NCBI GenBank assembly: GCA_017477425.1
Contig: JAFUVT010000033.1
Span: 248,001-312,000, forward strand
DNA: 64,000 nucleotides
Direction: 5' to 3'
From: Bacteroidales bacterium
GTDB lineage: Bacteria > Bacteroidota > Bacteroidia > Bacteroidales > F082
This document shows positions 35,815 through 44,503 of the stretch, piece after piece. Every line of letters begins with the position of its first letter. The first letter of the stretch is position 1. The notes under the pieces were generated by a model that searched no databases, was not told the origin of the DNA, and saw nothing but the letters and a program-made list of their open reading frames with translations. Position numbers and translations under genes: made by a program.

Positions 35815-36492
35815 TTATCGCCTGCTATTTCCCAATCCAATGTAATACAGCAGCGAGGCCAACGATGACAAGGCAGCCACCACATAGGTGCTGGCGGCCC
35901 AACTCAAGGCCTCCTTGGCCTGCGACAACTCCTGCTGGCTGAGCGAGTTGGACGATTGCAGCCATGCCAAAGCGCGGCGTGAGGCATTGAACTCGACGGG
36001 CAAGGTGACTACACTGAATAGAAACACGGTCGCAAACATGGCGATGCCGATCCAAAAGAGGGCAGGGAAGGTGTTGATGATGAACAGCCCGATGAGGATG
36101 ACAATCATAGAGAGTTTCGAAGAGATGTTGACGGCAGGCACCAAGGCCGAGCGTAGCTTCAAGGGTGCATAGCCCACCTTGTGCTGCACGGCATGGCCAC
36201 ATTCGTGGGCAGCCACGGCAGCGGCAGCCACGCTGTTGAGTTTGTAGACGTCCTCGCTGAGGTTGACGGTCTTCTTCGTGGGGTCGTAATGGTCGGTGAG
36301 TTGCCCGCTGATGCAAGTGATTTGAACGTCAAAGATGCCGTTGTCATTCAGCATCTTCTGCGCGATTTGTGCACCGGTAAGACCTCCAGGAGAAAGCACC
36401 TTGGAGTATTTGGCGAATACGTTTTTCAATTTCCATTGCACCAGCATCCCAACGATGCCGATGACGATGATGAGAATCCAATTGATGTTCAT
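35815..36492 (-). CDS. YugP-like membrane zinc metallopeptidase
   Basis: A 225-residue membrane protein with an N-terminal helix (INWILIIVIGIVGMLVQWKL), the zinc motif HECGH in AAAVAAHECGHAVQH (residue ~92), then three hydrophobic segments. This layout fits the neutral zinc metallopeptidase family that includes Bacillus YugP. The active site would face the cytoplasm or membrane; the substrate is unknown. A -7 box (TATTTTTG) lies at 36549-36542. Confidence 0.87.
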   Translation of the reverse strand: MNINWILIIVIGIVGMLVQWKLKNVFAKYSKVLSPGGLTGAQIAQKMLNDNGIFDVQITCISGQLTDHYDPTKKTVNLSEDVYKLNSVAAAAVAAHECGHAVQHKVGYAPLKLRSALVPAVNISSKLSMIVILIGLFIINTFPALFWIGIAMFATVFLFSVVTLPVEFNASRRALAWLQSSNSLSQQELSQAKEALSWAASTYVVAALSSLASLLYYIGLGNSRR

Positions 36493-36541
36493 GGTAATGT
36501 TGTTAGGGTGTTTGAATCAATTTCCTGGTTCGATTTTGCGG

Positions 36542-36549
36542 CAAAAATA
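36542..36549 (-). promoter_or_regulatory. -7 box for the zinc metallopeptidase gene
   Basis: TATTTTTG on the minus strand, 49 bp before the start. Confidence 0.5.
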
Positions 36550-36646
36550 CACAATTCTTCATATTCGTGGATGGACTTAAGATGGTGATGTGGATAATTT
36601 TTACGCCTTTTTGGTGAAAAATATGCGGGTGGAATCGGTTTTTGTC

Positions 36647-36654
36647 TATTTTTG
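36647..36654 (+). promoter_or_regulatory. -7 box for the DUF1295-family gene
   Basis: TATTTTTG, 18 bp before the ATG at 36673. It covers the alternative upstream start codon at 36652. Confidence 0.55.
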
Positions 36655-36672
36655 AACTTCATTTCCAGAACT

Positions 36673-37440
36673 ATGACTATACAGCACTTCAATCTATTCT
36701 TGATCGTCATGGCCGTGATTGCCGTGGTCGTTTTTGTGAGCCTCTATTTCGTGGATGCGGGCTATGGCAAGTTCTACGACAAGAAATGGGGGCCAGCCGT
36801 AAATAACAAGCTGGGCTGGGTTTTGATGGAGGCACCGGTTTTCATTGCCATGCTGGTGCTTTGGCTTTGTTCCGACCGCAGGCAGGATTTGGTGCGGCTG
36901 GCGTTCTTGTTTTTGTTCGAGCTCCACTATATCCAACGCGCTTTCGTGTTCCCGTTCCGCTTGCGCGGCCATAGCGTGATGCCGCTTTCCATCATTGTGA
37001 TGGGCGTGGTCTTCAACGTGTTGAATGCCTTGATGCAAGGTGGCTGGATTTTCTATGTCTCGCCCGTCGACTATTATCCCTCCGATTGGCTGACCACGCC
37101 AAAGTTCATCGTGGGCTTTCTCGTGTTTATTATCGGGATGTACATCAACATCCAATCGGATGACATTATCCGGAATTTGAGGAAGGACGGCGACACGCGG
37201 CATTATCTGCCCCAAGGCGGCATGTTCCGCTATGTGACCTCGGCCAATTATTTCGGTGAGTTTGTGGAATGGATTGGCTTTGCCATCCTCACTTGGTCGT
37301 GGTCGGGGGGCGTGTTTGCCTTGTGGACCTTTGCTAACCTTGGTCCTCGTGCGGCACGCATCTATGAGAAATACGAAGCTGAGTTTGGCGACCAGCTGGA
37401 TACGAAAAAAGTGAAACGAATCATACCTTTTATATATTGA
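36673..37440 (+). CDS. Steroid 5-alpha-reductase-like (DUF1295) membrane protein
   Basis: A 255-residue membrane protein with about six hydrophobic segments. Its C-terminal half matches the 3-oxo-5-alpha-steroid 4-dehydrogenase family: NLRKDGDTRHYLPQGGMFRY, then YFGEFVEWIGFA and a final RAARIYEKYEAEFGD. Eukaryotic relatives reduce a C=C bond using NADPH; bacterial substrates are mostly unknown. The old-yellow-enzyme gene starts 3 bp after its stop, so the two reductases are co-transcribed and may act on related enone substrates (inference). Confidence 0.82.
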   Translation: MTIQHFNLFLIVMAVIAVVVFVSLYFVDAGYGKFYDKKWGPAVNNKLGWVLMEAPVFIAMLVLWLCSDRRQDLVRLAFLFLFELHYIQRAFVFPFRLRGHSVMPLSIIVMGVVFNVLNALMQGGWIFYVSPVDYYPSDWLTTPKFIVGFLVFIIGMYINIQSDDIIRNLRKDGDTRHYLPQGGMFRYVTSANYFGEFVEWIGFAILTWSWSGGVFALWTFANLGPRAARIYEKYEAEFGDQLDTKKVKRIIPFIY

Positions 37441-37443
37441 CCT

Positions 37444-38679
37444 ATGGAAAACTCAGCAATATTTACGCCGTGCCAGATTGGGCCTGTCAGCTTGCGCAAC
37501 AGGGTGATACGCTCGGCAGCATTCGAAAACATGGCATACGGCAATCGTCCTTCCGACGATTTGTATAACTACCATACGGCAGTGGCGCGTGGTGGCGTGG
37601 GCATGACGACGGTGGCATACGCAGCCGTCAATCGCTCGGGCTTGTCGTTCAACGGCCAGCTTTGGATGCGCGAAGAAATCGTCCCCGACCTGAAACGTCT
37701 CACCGATGCCATTCATGCCGAGGGTGCCAAGGCCTCGATTCAGTTGGGACATTGCGGCAACATGACGCACCGTTCCACCTGCGGCTGCAAACCCGTTGGC
37801 GCTTCGGGCGGTTTCAACATGTATTCCCCGACTTTCGTTAGGAGATTGAAGAAATCTGAGATTTACGAACTCGTTTTGGATTTTGGCAAGGCGGTCAACT
37901 TGGCCCGAAAAGCGGGTTTCGACTGCGTGGAAATCCATGCGGGACATGGCTATCTCATCAGTCAGTTCCTGTCGCCTTACACCAACCATCGTCGTGATGA
38001 GTTTGGCGGAACGCTCGACAATCGGATGCGTTTCATGAAGCTCGTCATCGAAGAGGTGATGCGTGCGGCGGGCAACGACATGGCCGTGGTGGTCAAGGTG
38101 AACATGCACGACGGCTTCAAGAAAGGTATGGACGAGGACGATTGTATCATCGTGGCAAAGGAACTGGAAAAGCTTGGTGTTCATGCCCTTGTGTTGACGG
38201 CGGGTTTCGTCAGCAAGGCCCCGATGGAAGTGATGCGTGGTGCCATGCCACTCAAGACCTTACGCTATTACATGGATCCGAAGAAGTTCTGGTGGCTCAA
38301 GGCGGGATTGGCTCTGTTTGGCCGTCAACTGATTCCCACGGTGCCGTTCAGCGAAGGCTATTTCTTGGAGGATGCCAAGAAGTTCCGCGCCGCGCTGAAG
38401 TTGCCTTTGATTTATGTGGGCGGCATGGTCTCGAAGGAGAAGATGGAAGAAGTGCTCGATTCAGGCTTCGTTGCCCTCCAGATGGCGCGTGCCTTGATCC
38501 GCGACACCGATTTCGTCAACAAGCTGCATAGCGGCGAGGTGACTCGCAGCGAGTGCAAGCATTCCAACTATTGCATCGGGCGTATGTATACGCTTGAGAT
38601 GAAGTGCCACAGTTGCTTGGACGAAGATTTGCCTAGGAGCATACAGAAGGAAATCAGGAAAGCGGAGAAGAAAGGATGA
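37444..38679 (+). CDS. NADH:flavin oxidoreductase (old yellow enzyme family)
   Basis: A 411-residue FMN-dependent TIM-barrel enzyme. Family motifs: the N-terminal LRNRVIRSAAFENMAYG, HCGNMTHRS, then IHAGHGYLISQFLSP and TNHRRDEFGGTLDNR, which bind substrate and flavin, and VGGMVSKEKMEE near the end. A cysteine-containing tail (CIGRMYTLEMKCHSCLDED) follows the barrel. It probably reduces an activated C=C bond. It is paired with the steroid-reductase-like gene upstream. A dispersed repeat begins 4 bp after the stop. Confidence 0.88.
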   Translation: MENSAIFTPCQIGPVSLRNRVIRSAAFENMAYGNRPSDDLYNYHTAVARGGVGMTTVAYAAVNRSGLSFNGQLWMREEIVPDLKRLTDAIHAEGAKASIQLGHCGNMTHRSTCGCKPVGASGGFNMYSPTFVRRLKKSEIYELVLDFGKAVNLARKAGFDCVEIHAGHGYLISQFLSPYTNHRRDEFGGTLDNRMRFMKLVIEEVMRAAGNDMAVVVKVNMHDGFKKGMDEDDCIIVAKELEKLGVHALVLTAGFVSKAPMEVMRGAMPLKTLRYYMDPKKFWWLKAGLALFGRQLIPTVPFSEGYFLEDAKKFRAALKLPLIYVGGMVSKEKMEEVLDSGFVALQMARALIRDTDFVNKLHSGEVTRSECKHSNYCIGRMYTLEMKCHSCLDEDLPRSIQKEIRKAEKKG

Positions 38680-38682
38680 ATT

Positions 38683-38816
38683 GTCACAAAACCTGCAAAA
38701 CAGGCAAAATCTTTTTCAAAAGGGAAAGCTGCCAACCGGCGGCTTTCCGGCGGCGACATGGTTGTGTAGCCGCCAATGCCAAATCTGGGTTTTGAAGGTT
38801 TTGGGAGTTTTGTGAT
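38683..38816. repeat. Dispersed two-hairpin intergenic repeat, copy A
   Basis: 134 bp with near-inverted ends (GTCACAAAAC...GTTTTGTGAT, 9 of 10 paired). A-rich left and T-rich right flanks enclose two GC-rich hairpins: an 11-bp stem GGAAAGCTGCC/GGCGGCTTTCC with an AACC loop, and GGCGGC/GCCGCC around a smaller ACA/TGT pair. Copy B is at 48349-48487. It fills the gap between two co-directional genes. Confidence 0.8.
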
Positions 38817-38830
38817 TAAAAAAGAACAAA

Positions 38831-39646
38831 ATGAAAGCCAAAAAATGGTTGAATGGTTTTATGGAAAAACTCGGGCATCGTCCGTGGGCGTTGGTGACGG
38901 GTGGCAGCTCGGGCATGGGCTTGGAGTTTGCACGCCAGTTGGCCGAAACAGGTTGCAACTTGTTGCTGGTCAGCAATCAAAAGGAAGAATTGGAACGTGT
39001 CGCAACGGATTTGAACGCGCAATTCCAGATGCGGGTCATACCTTATTATATAGACCTCACCTCCGAGAATGCCGCCGATGAATTGTTTGCCCTTTGCCAT
39101 GCCGAAAATCTGCAAATCGACATCCTCATCAACAATGCAGGCATGTTTTTCTTCGAGGAACTAACCTCCGAGAACGAAACGAAGGCGTTGAAAATGATGC
39201 AATTGCATATGCTGACTCCGACAAGATTGTGCATTTTATTTGGCGAGGAAATGAAGAAACGCGGTTTCGGCTACATCCTCAATATGTCGTCGATGGCGGC
39301 CAAATTGCCTTGTCCGGGCATCACCATTTATTCCGCCACGAAAGCCTATCTGAAGAGTTTTGGTAAGTCGCTCTATTTCGAGATGCGACCTTATGGCGTT
39401 GGGGTGACCACGGTTTGTCCTGCCGCCATTGCTACACCGCTTTACAAGCTGAAACCCAGTCTGTTGAAGCTTGGCGTACGCATGGGCCTCATCGGCACGC
39501 CTCAGTGGTTGGTGCGCAAGGCGTTGAAAGGCATGATGCGCAAGAAAAGAGTGGTGAAACCTGGCTTTATGAACCTCTACTTGCCACCGTTGATTGCTGT
39601 TTTGCCCAAGGGATTAGTGAACAGATTATGGCAAAGATTCAAATAA
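38831..39646 (+). CDS. Short-chain dehydrogenase/reductase
   Basis: A 271-residue classical-type SDR: cofactor motif TGGSSGMG (residues ~24-31), NNAG (~98-101), catalytic Ser in NMSSMAA, and YSATK (~162). The C-terminal 60 residues are basic and hydrophobic (LRKALKGMMRKKRV...), suggesting membrane association, as in ketoreductases acting on lipids. The next gene starts 19 bp before its stop, in another frame, so the two are co-translated. Substrate unknown. Confidence 0.85.
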   Translation: MKAKKWLNGFMEKLGHRPWALVTGGSSGMGLEFARQLAETGCNLLLVSNQKEELERVATDLNAQFQMRVIPYYIDLTSENAADELFALCHAENLQIDILINNAGMFFFEELTSENETKALKMMQLHMLTPTRLCILFGEEMKKRGFGYILNMSSMAAKLPCPGITIYSATKAYLKSFGKSLYFEMRPYGVGVTTVCPAAIATPLYKLKPSLLKLGVRMGLIGTPQWLVRKALKGMMRKKRVVKPGFMNLYLPPLIAVLPKGLVNRLWQRFK

Positions 39647-40575
39647 CCCTATTGACGCTGTTGCTGTCGCTGACGGCTTTCGGTCAACGCTACGAGAAGG
39701 TGCCGTTCGGTGACTTTGAACAGTGGACGGTGCGTTATGTCACTGAGTCGCAAATCATTGGCGGTCAGGAGAAAACCTTGTATGTGGTCGGCCCGACGGA
39801 TACGATTCGGGGCAATGAAGCCTACAACTACAAGAAAACGATTTGGTCGTCGTCGAATGCCTTTGCCAAGGTGGCTGGTGTGGTGAAGACCAGCACCAAC
39901 GTCACGCCCGACAAAGGTCCGAAGGGTCGTTGTGCCAAATTAGCCACCCAATTTGCCTCGTGCAAAGTGGCCGGATTGGTGAATATCAAGGTGTTGGCAG
40001 CAGGTTCCATCTATTGGGGCAAGATGCTGGAACCCATCACAGGCGTCAGTGACCCTTACGCCTTCATGGATTGGGGCATTCCGTTCACGAAAAGGCCGAA
40101 AGCGCTTGTGCTCGACTATAAATCGGTTGTTCCCAACACCGGAAAACTCGTGAAAGGCACCACTTTTCGCACCACCGAGTTCGATGGCTATGACCCCGCC
40201 GAAGTGCTTTTCATCCTGCAATACCGTTGGGAGGACAAAAAAGGAAACATCCATGCGAAGCGCGTGGGTACTGCCGTGGCGCACATCGACAAATCTTCCA
40301 ACGGTTGGGTGAACAACTTTCGAATCCCAGTTGTCTATGGAGATGCTAGAAAATCAAAGGATTATAAGCCTTTTATGGACTTGGTTTCAGGTGCCAAGAC
40401 CATGTATGCACTCAACAGCAAGGGCAAGAAAAGGCCCATCCAAGAAGAAGCCTGGGCTGAGGCCGATAGTCCTGTCACTCATGCGATAATGATGATTACC
40501 TCGGGCAGCCAAGGCGCATTTGTGGGCGCTTTGGGCAATGTGCTTTGGGTGGACGAAATCCGGCTTGAGTATTGA
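39628..40575 (+). CDS. PCMD-domain secreted protein
   Basis: A 315-residue protein starting at ATG 39628, inside the 3' end of the SDR gene. It begins with a good signal peptide (MAKIQITLLTLLLSLTAFGQ). The mature part matches the PCMD (putative carbohydrate metabolism) domain: FGDFEQWTVRY near the start, GTTFRTTEFDGYDPAEVLF, and a final GNVLWVDEIRLEY. These proteins occur near glycan-using systems of Bacteroidota. A longer in-frame start upstream would bury the signal peptide and is rejected. Confidence 0.8.
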   Translation: MAKIQITLLTLLLSLTAFGQRYEKVPFGDFEQWTVRYVTESQIIGGQEKTLYVVGPTDTIRGNEAYNYKKTIWSSSNAFAKVAGVVKTSTNVTPDKGPKGRCAKLATQFASCKVAGLVNIKVLAAGSIYWGKMLEPITGVSDPYAFMDWGIPFTKRPKALVLDYKSVVPNTGKLVKGTTFRTTEFDGYDPAEVLFILQYRWEDKKGNIHAKRVGTAVAHIDKSSNGWVNNFRIPVVYGDARKSKDYKPFMDLVSGAKTMYALNSKGKKRPIQEEAWAEADSPVTHAIMMITSGSQGAFVGALGNVLWVDEIRLEY

Positions 40576-40615
40576 ACAAAAATCAATCGTTGTGTTTTCA
40601 TACCAAACTTTTTCC

Positions 40616-40623
40616 TATTTTTG
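40616..40623 (+). promoter_or_regulatory. -7 box for the DUF5606 gene
   Basis: TATTTTTG, 38 bp before the ATG. A TTG 23 bp upstream is at a slightly long spacing. Confidence 0.5.
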
Positions 40624-40661
40624 CAGCCGTTTTTGAAGAACAAACTTTTAATATTTGAACT

Positions 40662-41111
40662 ATGGATCTGACTAAAATTGTATCAATATCTGGCAAACCT
40701 GGACTTTATCTGATTAAGTCTCAAGCCGTTGGAAGAATTATTGTTGAATCGGTTGTCGATGGCAAGTGCATTCCTGCCTTTGCTCGCGACCGTATGAGCT
40801 CGTTGGAAGAGATTTCCATCTTCTCCACCGACGAAGACCGTCCGCTGAAGGAAGTTTTCATGATGATTCATGAAAAAATGGGCGATAAGGTCGACTTTGA
40901 TTTCAAGAAAGCCTCCAACGACGAGTTGCGCGAAAAGTTCGCTTTCGTCATGCCCGATTATGACGAAGATGCCGTTTATCCTTCCGACATGAGAAAAGTC
41001 TTCGCATGGTATCAGATGCTGAACGACAAGAACCTGCTCGACTTCACTGTTGAGGAAGAAAAAGCTGAGACAGAAGCCGCTGAGGATCAGCCTGAAGCAA
41101 AAGAAGAGTGA
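40662..41111 (+). CDS. DUF5606 family protein
   Basis: A 149-residue cytoplasmic protein beginning MDLTKIVSISGKPGLYLIKS and continuing ISIFSTDED and KVFAWYQMLNDKNLLDF, which I recognise as the Bacteroidota-specific DUF5606 family. The C-terminus is a run of acidic residues (EEEKAETEAAEDQPEAKEE). The function is unknown; the family is widely conserved in the phylum, which suggests a basic cellular role. Single-gene unit closed by a terminator. Confidence 0.88.
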   Translation: MDLTKIVSISGKPGLYLIKSQAVGRIIVESVVDGKCIPAFARDRMSSLEEISIFSTDEDRPLKEVFMMIHEKMGDKVDFDFKKASNDELREKFAFVMPDYDEDAVYPSDMRKVFAWYQMLNDKNLLDFTVEEEKAETEAAEDQPEAKEE

Positions 41112-41135
41112 TTTTTCATAGGATAAGTTGACAAG

Positions 41136-41159
41136 AAGCCGCGTTTTGCGGCTTTTTTT
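41136..41159 (+). terminator. Intrinsic terminator after the DUF5606 gene
   Basis: A perfect 7-bp stem AAGCCGC/GCGGCTT with a 5-base loop and seven T. The pyrK -7 box follows directly. Confidence 0.88.
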
Positions 41160-41160
41160 G

Positions 41161-41168
41161 TATCTTTG
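41161..41168 (+). promoter_or_regulatory. -7 box for pyrK-pyrD
   Basis: TATCTTTG directly after the terminator. Transcription would start just before the 68-bp palindromic repeat, placing it in the leader. Confidence 0.5.
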
Positions 41169-41179
41169 TCCCGTTTATA

Positions 41180-41247
41180 GTCATTGCGAGGAGGAACGAC
41201 GAAGCAATCCAGAAACTAATGGATTGCCACGCTTCGCTCGCAATGAC
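41180..41247. repeat. REP-like palindromic repeat in the pyrK leader
   Basis: 68 bp whose ends GTCATTGCGAG and CTCGCAATGAC are exact inverted copies. Inner segments GCAATCC and GGATTGC pair too, around a short AT loop. This kind of GTCATTGCGAG repeat is known to be scattered through many bacterial genomes. It would form a hairpin in the mRNA ahead of pyrK. Confidence 0.82.
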
Positions 41248-41268
41248 AAAACCCGTAACTAATGCAAT

Positions 41269-42030
41269 ATGAAACAAATCAAAGACTTCAAATTGGCCGA
41301 AAAACACGACTTCGGGCGCTCGGTGGTGCTGAGGCTCCGCTCCGAAAAACCTTTGCCGGAAATCTTGCCTGGACAGTTCGTGCAAGTGCGCGTGGACGGC
41401 TCACCGAGCACCTATCTCCGTCGCCCCATTTCCATTCATAACGTTGACACTCAGAAGAATGAAATTGATTTGCTAGTGCAGCAAGTGGGCGAGGGAACGC
41501 GCCATTTGGCAGCGGCATCGGTCGGAGACCTTATTAATATCGTACTGCCGTTGGGCAACGGTTTTTCCATGCCCGAAAAAGGGGAGAAGGTGCTGCTCGT
41601 GGGTGGCGGCATCGGCATCGCGCCCTTGTTTTATTTTGCCAAGGTGCTGAATGAAAACAGCGTTCAACCCGTTTTACTTTTGGGCGGAAAGACGAAATCC
41701 GATTTGCTGCGACTTGAAGAATATCGGCGACTTGGAGAAACTTTCGTAACGACGGAAGACGGCTCGTTGGGCGAGAAAGGCTTCGTCACGATGCACTCGG
41801 TGTGGAAGGAACGGACTTTCGACAAAATATACGTCTGTGGTCCCAAGCCGATGATGAAAGCCGTGGCGAAAATCGCGACGGAAAAAGAAATTTGGTGCGA
41901 GGTATCGCTCGAAAACCTGATGGCTTGCGGCCTCGGTGCCTGCCTCTGCTGTGTGGAGGATACGACCGAAGGTCATGTGTGCGTCTGCAAGGAAGGTCCA
42001 GTATTTAATACAAGGAGGTTGAAATGGTGA
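41269..42030 (+). CDS. pyrK: Dihydroorotate dehydrogenase electron transfer subunit
   Basis: PyrK passes electrons from PyrD to NAD+ during pyrimidine synthesis. The 253-residue product has the FAD-binding motif YLRRPISI (residues ~46-53), the NAD-binding [14 protein letters not shown], and a C-terminal [2Fe-2S] cysteine cluster [10 protein letters not shown]...CVC. Length and domain order match PyrK. It overlaps pyrD by 7 bp, so the two subunits are made together. Confidence 0.95.
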   Translation: MKQIKDFKLAEKHDFGRSVVLRLRSEKPLPEILPGQFVQVRVDGSPSTYLRRPISIHNVDTQKNEIDLLVQQVGEGTRHLAAASVGDLINIVLPLGNGFSMPEKGEKVLLVGGGIGIAPLFYFAKVLNENSVQPVLLLGGKTKSDLLRLEEYRRLGETFVTTEDGSLGEKGFVTMHSVWKERTFDKIYVCGPKPMMKAVAKIATEKEIWCEVSLENLMACGLGACLCCVEDTTEGHVCVCKEGPVFNTRRLKW

Positions 42031-42938
42031 ACACAACGATAGATTTGGGTCGCGGCTTGGTGTTGCGCAACCCCGTGATGACGGCCTCGGGCACGTTTGG
42101 CTATGGCGAGGAATACACCGATTTCGTGGATTTGTCGCAACTTGGCGGCATCATCGTGAAGGGCACGACCTTACATCCGCGCGAGGGCAACCCCTATCCG
42201 CGTATGGCCGAAACACCTTCGGGAATGCTGAACTGTGTTGGACTGCAAAACAAAGGTGTTCAATACTTTATTGATACGATTTATCCTCGCATCAGGGATT
42301 TTGACACCAATGTGCTGCTCAACCTTTCGGGCTCCACTTTGGAGGATTACGTGAAAGGCGCCGAGATGGTGAACGAATTGGAGAAAATTCCCGCCATCGA
42401 ACTCAATGTTTCGTGTCCTAACGTGAAACAAGGCGGCATGGCCTTCGGCGTGACCACCACGGGCATTGCGCAAGTGGTCTCTGAGGTGCGCAAAGTGTAT
42501 CATAAACACCTGATGGTCAAGCTTTCGCCCAATGTGACCAACATCGCCGAAATCGCCTTGGCTGCAGAAACTGCTGGCGCCGATTCGGTTTCGCTCATCA
42601 ACACGCTGATGGGCATGGCCATCGATGCGGAGAAGCGCAAACCGAAACTCTCCGTGATAACAGGCGGTTTGTCGGGTGCTTGCGTGAAGCCTGTGGCTTT
42701 GCGCATGGTGTGGCAAGTGGCTAAGGCGGTGAAGATTCCTGTGGTTGGTTTGGGCGGCATTTCCAACGCCACTGATGCCGTGGAATTCATGCTCGCTGGC
42801 GCCTCAGCCATCGAAATTGGCACGGCCAATTTCATTGATCCTGCCGTTTCTGCGAAAATCGCTCGCGGAATAATTGAATATTGTGAACATCATGGTTTCC
42901 AAAATGTTACGGATTTGATTGGTGCGCTGGAATGCTAA
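42024..42938 (+). CDS. pyrD: Dihydroorotate dehydrogenase, class 1B catalytic subunit
   Basis: A 304-residue FMN-binding TIM barrel that oxidises dihydroorotate to orotate. Motifs: [13 protein letters not shown] at the start, [10 protein letters not shown], and [11 protein letters not shown] with the catalytic cysteine used by class 1 enzymes (class 2 has serine). [10 protein letters not shown] and the phosphate-binding VGLGGISNA...[12 protein letters not shown] follow. The adjacent pyrK makes this class 1B. A palindrome begins at the base after its stop and may end the transcript. Confidence 0.95.
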   Translation: MVNTTIDLGRGLVLRNPVMTASGTFGYGEEYTDFVDLSQLGGIIVKGTTLHPREGNPYPRMAETPSGMLNCVGLQNKGVQYFIDTIYPRIRDFDTNVLLNLSGSTLEDYVKGAEMVNELEKIPAIELNVSCPNVKQGGMAFGVTTTGIAQVVSEVRKVYHKHLMVKLSPNVTNIAEIALAAETAGADSVSLINTLMGMAIDAEKRKPKLSVITGGLSGACVKPVALRMVWQVAKAVKIPVVGLGGISNATDAVEFMLAGASAIEIGTANFIDPAVSAKIARGIIEYCEHHGFQNVTDLIGALEC

Positions 42939-42969
42939 AGTAATGGCCGTTACCGTAACGGCTATTACT
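42939..42969. repeat. Private inverted repeat of ATPase gene 1, upstream copy
   Basis: Two 15-bp arms (AGTAATGGCCGTTAC and GTAACGGCTATTACT, one mismatch) around one base, starting right after the pyrD stop. Six T follow, so it can also act as pyrD's terminator. The right arm core GTAACGGCTATTAC recurs exactly at 43023 and with one change at 44440. Confidence 0.85.
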
Positions 42970-42985
42970 TTTTTGTTGAAAGTGC

Positions 42986-43015
42986 TTGCACATTCGGAAA
43001 TTCTTTGTACTTTTG
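42986..43015 (+). promoter_or_regulatory. Promoter of ATPase gene 1
   Basis: TTG at 42986-42988, 19 bp, TACTTTTG at 43008-43015. It lies between two copies of the gene's inverted repeat; transcription should start at the edge of the second. Confidence 0.78.
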
Positions 43016-43022
43016 CAAAATG

Positions 43023-43052
43023 GTAACGGCTATTACCGTAATGATAGTTACT
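43023..43052. repeat. Private inverted repeat of ATPase gene 1, leader copy
   Basis: GTAACGGCTATTAC, then a degenerate inverted arm GTAATGATAGTTAC (about 10 of 14 pair). It covers the expected transcription start and first 30 nt of leader, a usual place for a repressor operator or leader hairpin. Confidence 0.7.
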
Positions 43053-43066
43053 ATAATTGAGGAAAG

Positions 43067-44383
43067 ATGAAATTCTACGACAGGGAAAAAGAGCGAGAAG
43101 AACTTGAAAGAGTGCTTCAGCAAAGCAAAAACGAGGCAAGAATGACCGTGCTGATGGGCCGTCGGCGCATCGGGAAGACCGAATTGGCGCTGAACTGCGG
43201 CGATACTACGGTGCTGTATTTCTTCGTTGGCAAAAAGGCCGAGGCACTGCTATGTAGAGATTTTTTGCTCGAGATCGAGAACAAACTCGGCATTCCGATT
43301 ATCGGGCAAATCAATGCGTTTGCAGACGTTTTTCGGTTTGTGTTGCAGCTTGCAAAGAGAAGGCCTTTCACGCTGATTATCGATGAGTTCCAGAACTTCA
43401 TGAAGGTGAATCCAACGGTGTTTGGCGATATGCAGCGCGATTGGGACTTGTTTCGTCACGAGAGCCATTTGAACTTGATTATCAGCGGCTCTGTGTTCAC
43501 GTTGATGAAGCGGATTTTTGAAGACTACGAGGAACCGCTTTTCGGTCGGGCAAACGCGAGAATCATGCTTCAGCCGTTTTCCACCAGCGTCATGAAGAAC
43601 ATTCTGGCCGATTACAATTCCAACTATTCCCAAGAGGACCTGCTTGCCCTGTTCAGCATCACGGGTGGCGTGCCATGGTATGTTTCGCTGCTGCTTGATA
43701 ATGGTTATATTGCTAAAGATCAGATGCTTTCCGCTTTGACTTTGGAAAATTCGCCCTTCATCAACGAGGGGCGGAATATTCTCATTGAGGAGTTCGGGAC
43801 GGACTATATCACCTATTTTTCCATCTTGACCTGCATTGCGAGCGGCTTGAAGACCCGCGCGGAAATCGAAGGCGAATTGGGCATCGGTAACCTCGGAAGT
43901 TATCTTGCGAAGCTGGAAAACTACTACAATCTCATCAATAAGTCGTTGCCGATTTTTGCGAAAGAAAACAGCAAGAAAGTGCGTTATCAACTCAATGATT
44001 GTTTCCTAATCTTCTGGTTTCGTTTCTTTTACAAGCATCAGGCACTAGTCGAAAACAAGGCTTTGCGCTCTCTTGCGGAAATCATCGAGCGCGATTACAG
44101 CACTGTTTCTGGTTGGATGATGGAGCGTTATTTCATCAGGAAATTTGAGGAGGAAGGACGTTTTATCGTCGGGAAATGGTGGGACAGAAAGGGCGAAAAC
44201 GAGATTGATTTGATTGTCGCCGACCCGATCAAGAAAGAAGCGTGGATTTATGAATTGAAGAAACGAGGTGAGCGGTATAACGCGAAGGCTTTCAAGGAGA
44301 AAGTGAATAAGGTCGTGGCTCAGACACCCGAATTGGCGAAGATGAAAATCCATGTGGGTTCACTTTCAATGGAAGATATGTAG
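43067..44383 (+). CDS. P-loop ATPase with DUF234/PD-(D/E)XK-type C-terminus (copy 1)
   Basis: 438 residues. Walker A is GRRRIGKT (31-38) and Walker B is LIIDEF with Asp106-Glu107, followed by a winged-helix-like middle. The C-terminal domain has Asp381 in NEIDLI and Glu396-x-Lys398 in YELKK, the D...ExK pattern of PD-(D/E)XK nucleases as in DUF234. This architecture belongs to the archaeal-ATPase-like STAND group, greatly expanded in Bacteroidota, of unknown function. Unlike the two later copies it belongs to another subfamily. It is bracketed by three copies of a palindrome seen nowhere else in the window. Confidence 0.85.
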   Translation: MKFYDREKEREELERVLQQSKNEARMTVLMGRRRIGKTELALNCGDTTVLYFFVGKKAEALLCRDFLLEIENKLGIPIIGQINAFADVFRFVLQLAKRRPFTLIIDEFQNFMKVNPTVFGDMQRDWDLFRHESHLNLIISGSVFTLMKRIFEDYEEPLFGRANARIMLQPFSTSVMKNILADYNSNYSQEDLLALFSITGGVPWYVSLLLDNGYIAKDQMLSALTLENSPFINEGRNILIEEFGTDYITYFSILTCIASGLKTRAEIEGELGIGNLGSYLAKLENYYNLINKSLPIFAKENSKKVRYQLNDCFLIFWFRFFYKHQALVENKALRSLAEIIERDYSTVSGWMMERYFIRKFEEEGRFIVGKWWDRKGENEIDLIVADPIKKEAWIYELKKRGERYNAKAFKEKVNKVVAQTPELAKMKIHVGSLSMEDM

Positions 44384-44420
44384 CCTATTGAAATACAGTT
44401 GTTTACGTTTGTTATTTAAT

Positions 44421-44457
44421 AATAGTAATGGCCATTACGGTAATGGCTATTACTATT
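44421..44457. repeat. Private inverted repeat of ATPase gene 1, downstream copy
   Basis: Two 18-bp arms with one mismatch around a single base, centred at 44439, 38 bp after the ATPase stop. The core GTAATGGCTATTAC differs by one base from the upstream copies. It may also terminate transcription between the convergent ATPase and murB genes. Confidence 0.82.
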
Positions 44458-44503
44458 TTGTAAAATCAGAGTTTTTTAATGTATAATCTATTGTAAATGA
44501 GTA

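Noticed and set aside
41161..41268. Riboswitch upstream of pyrK
   Set aside because: The leader is filled by a known type of dispersed palindrome; no riboswitch core was recognised.
42939..42969. Treating this palindrome as only the pyrD terminator
   Set aside because: It can work as a terminator (stem plus six T), but its core recurs exactly in the ATPase leader and downstream of the gene, which a plain terminator would not explain.
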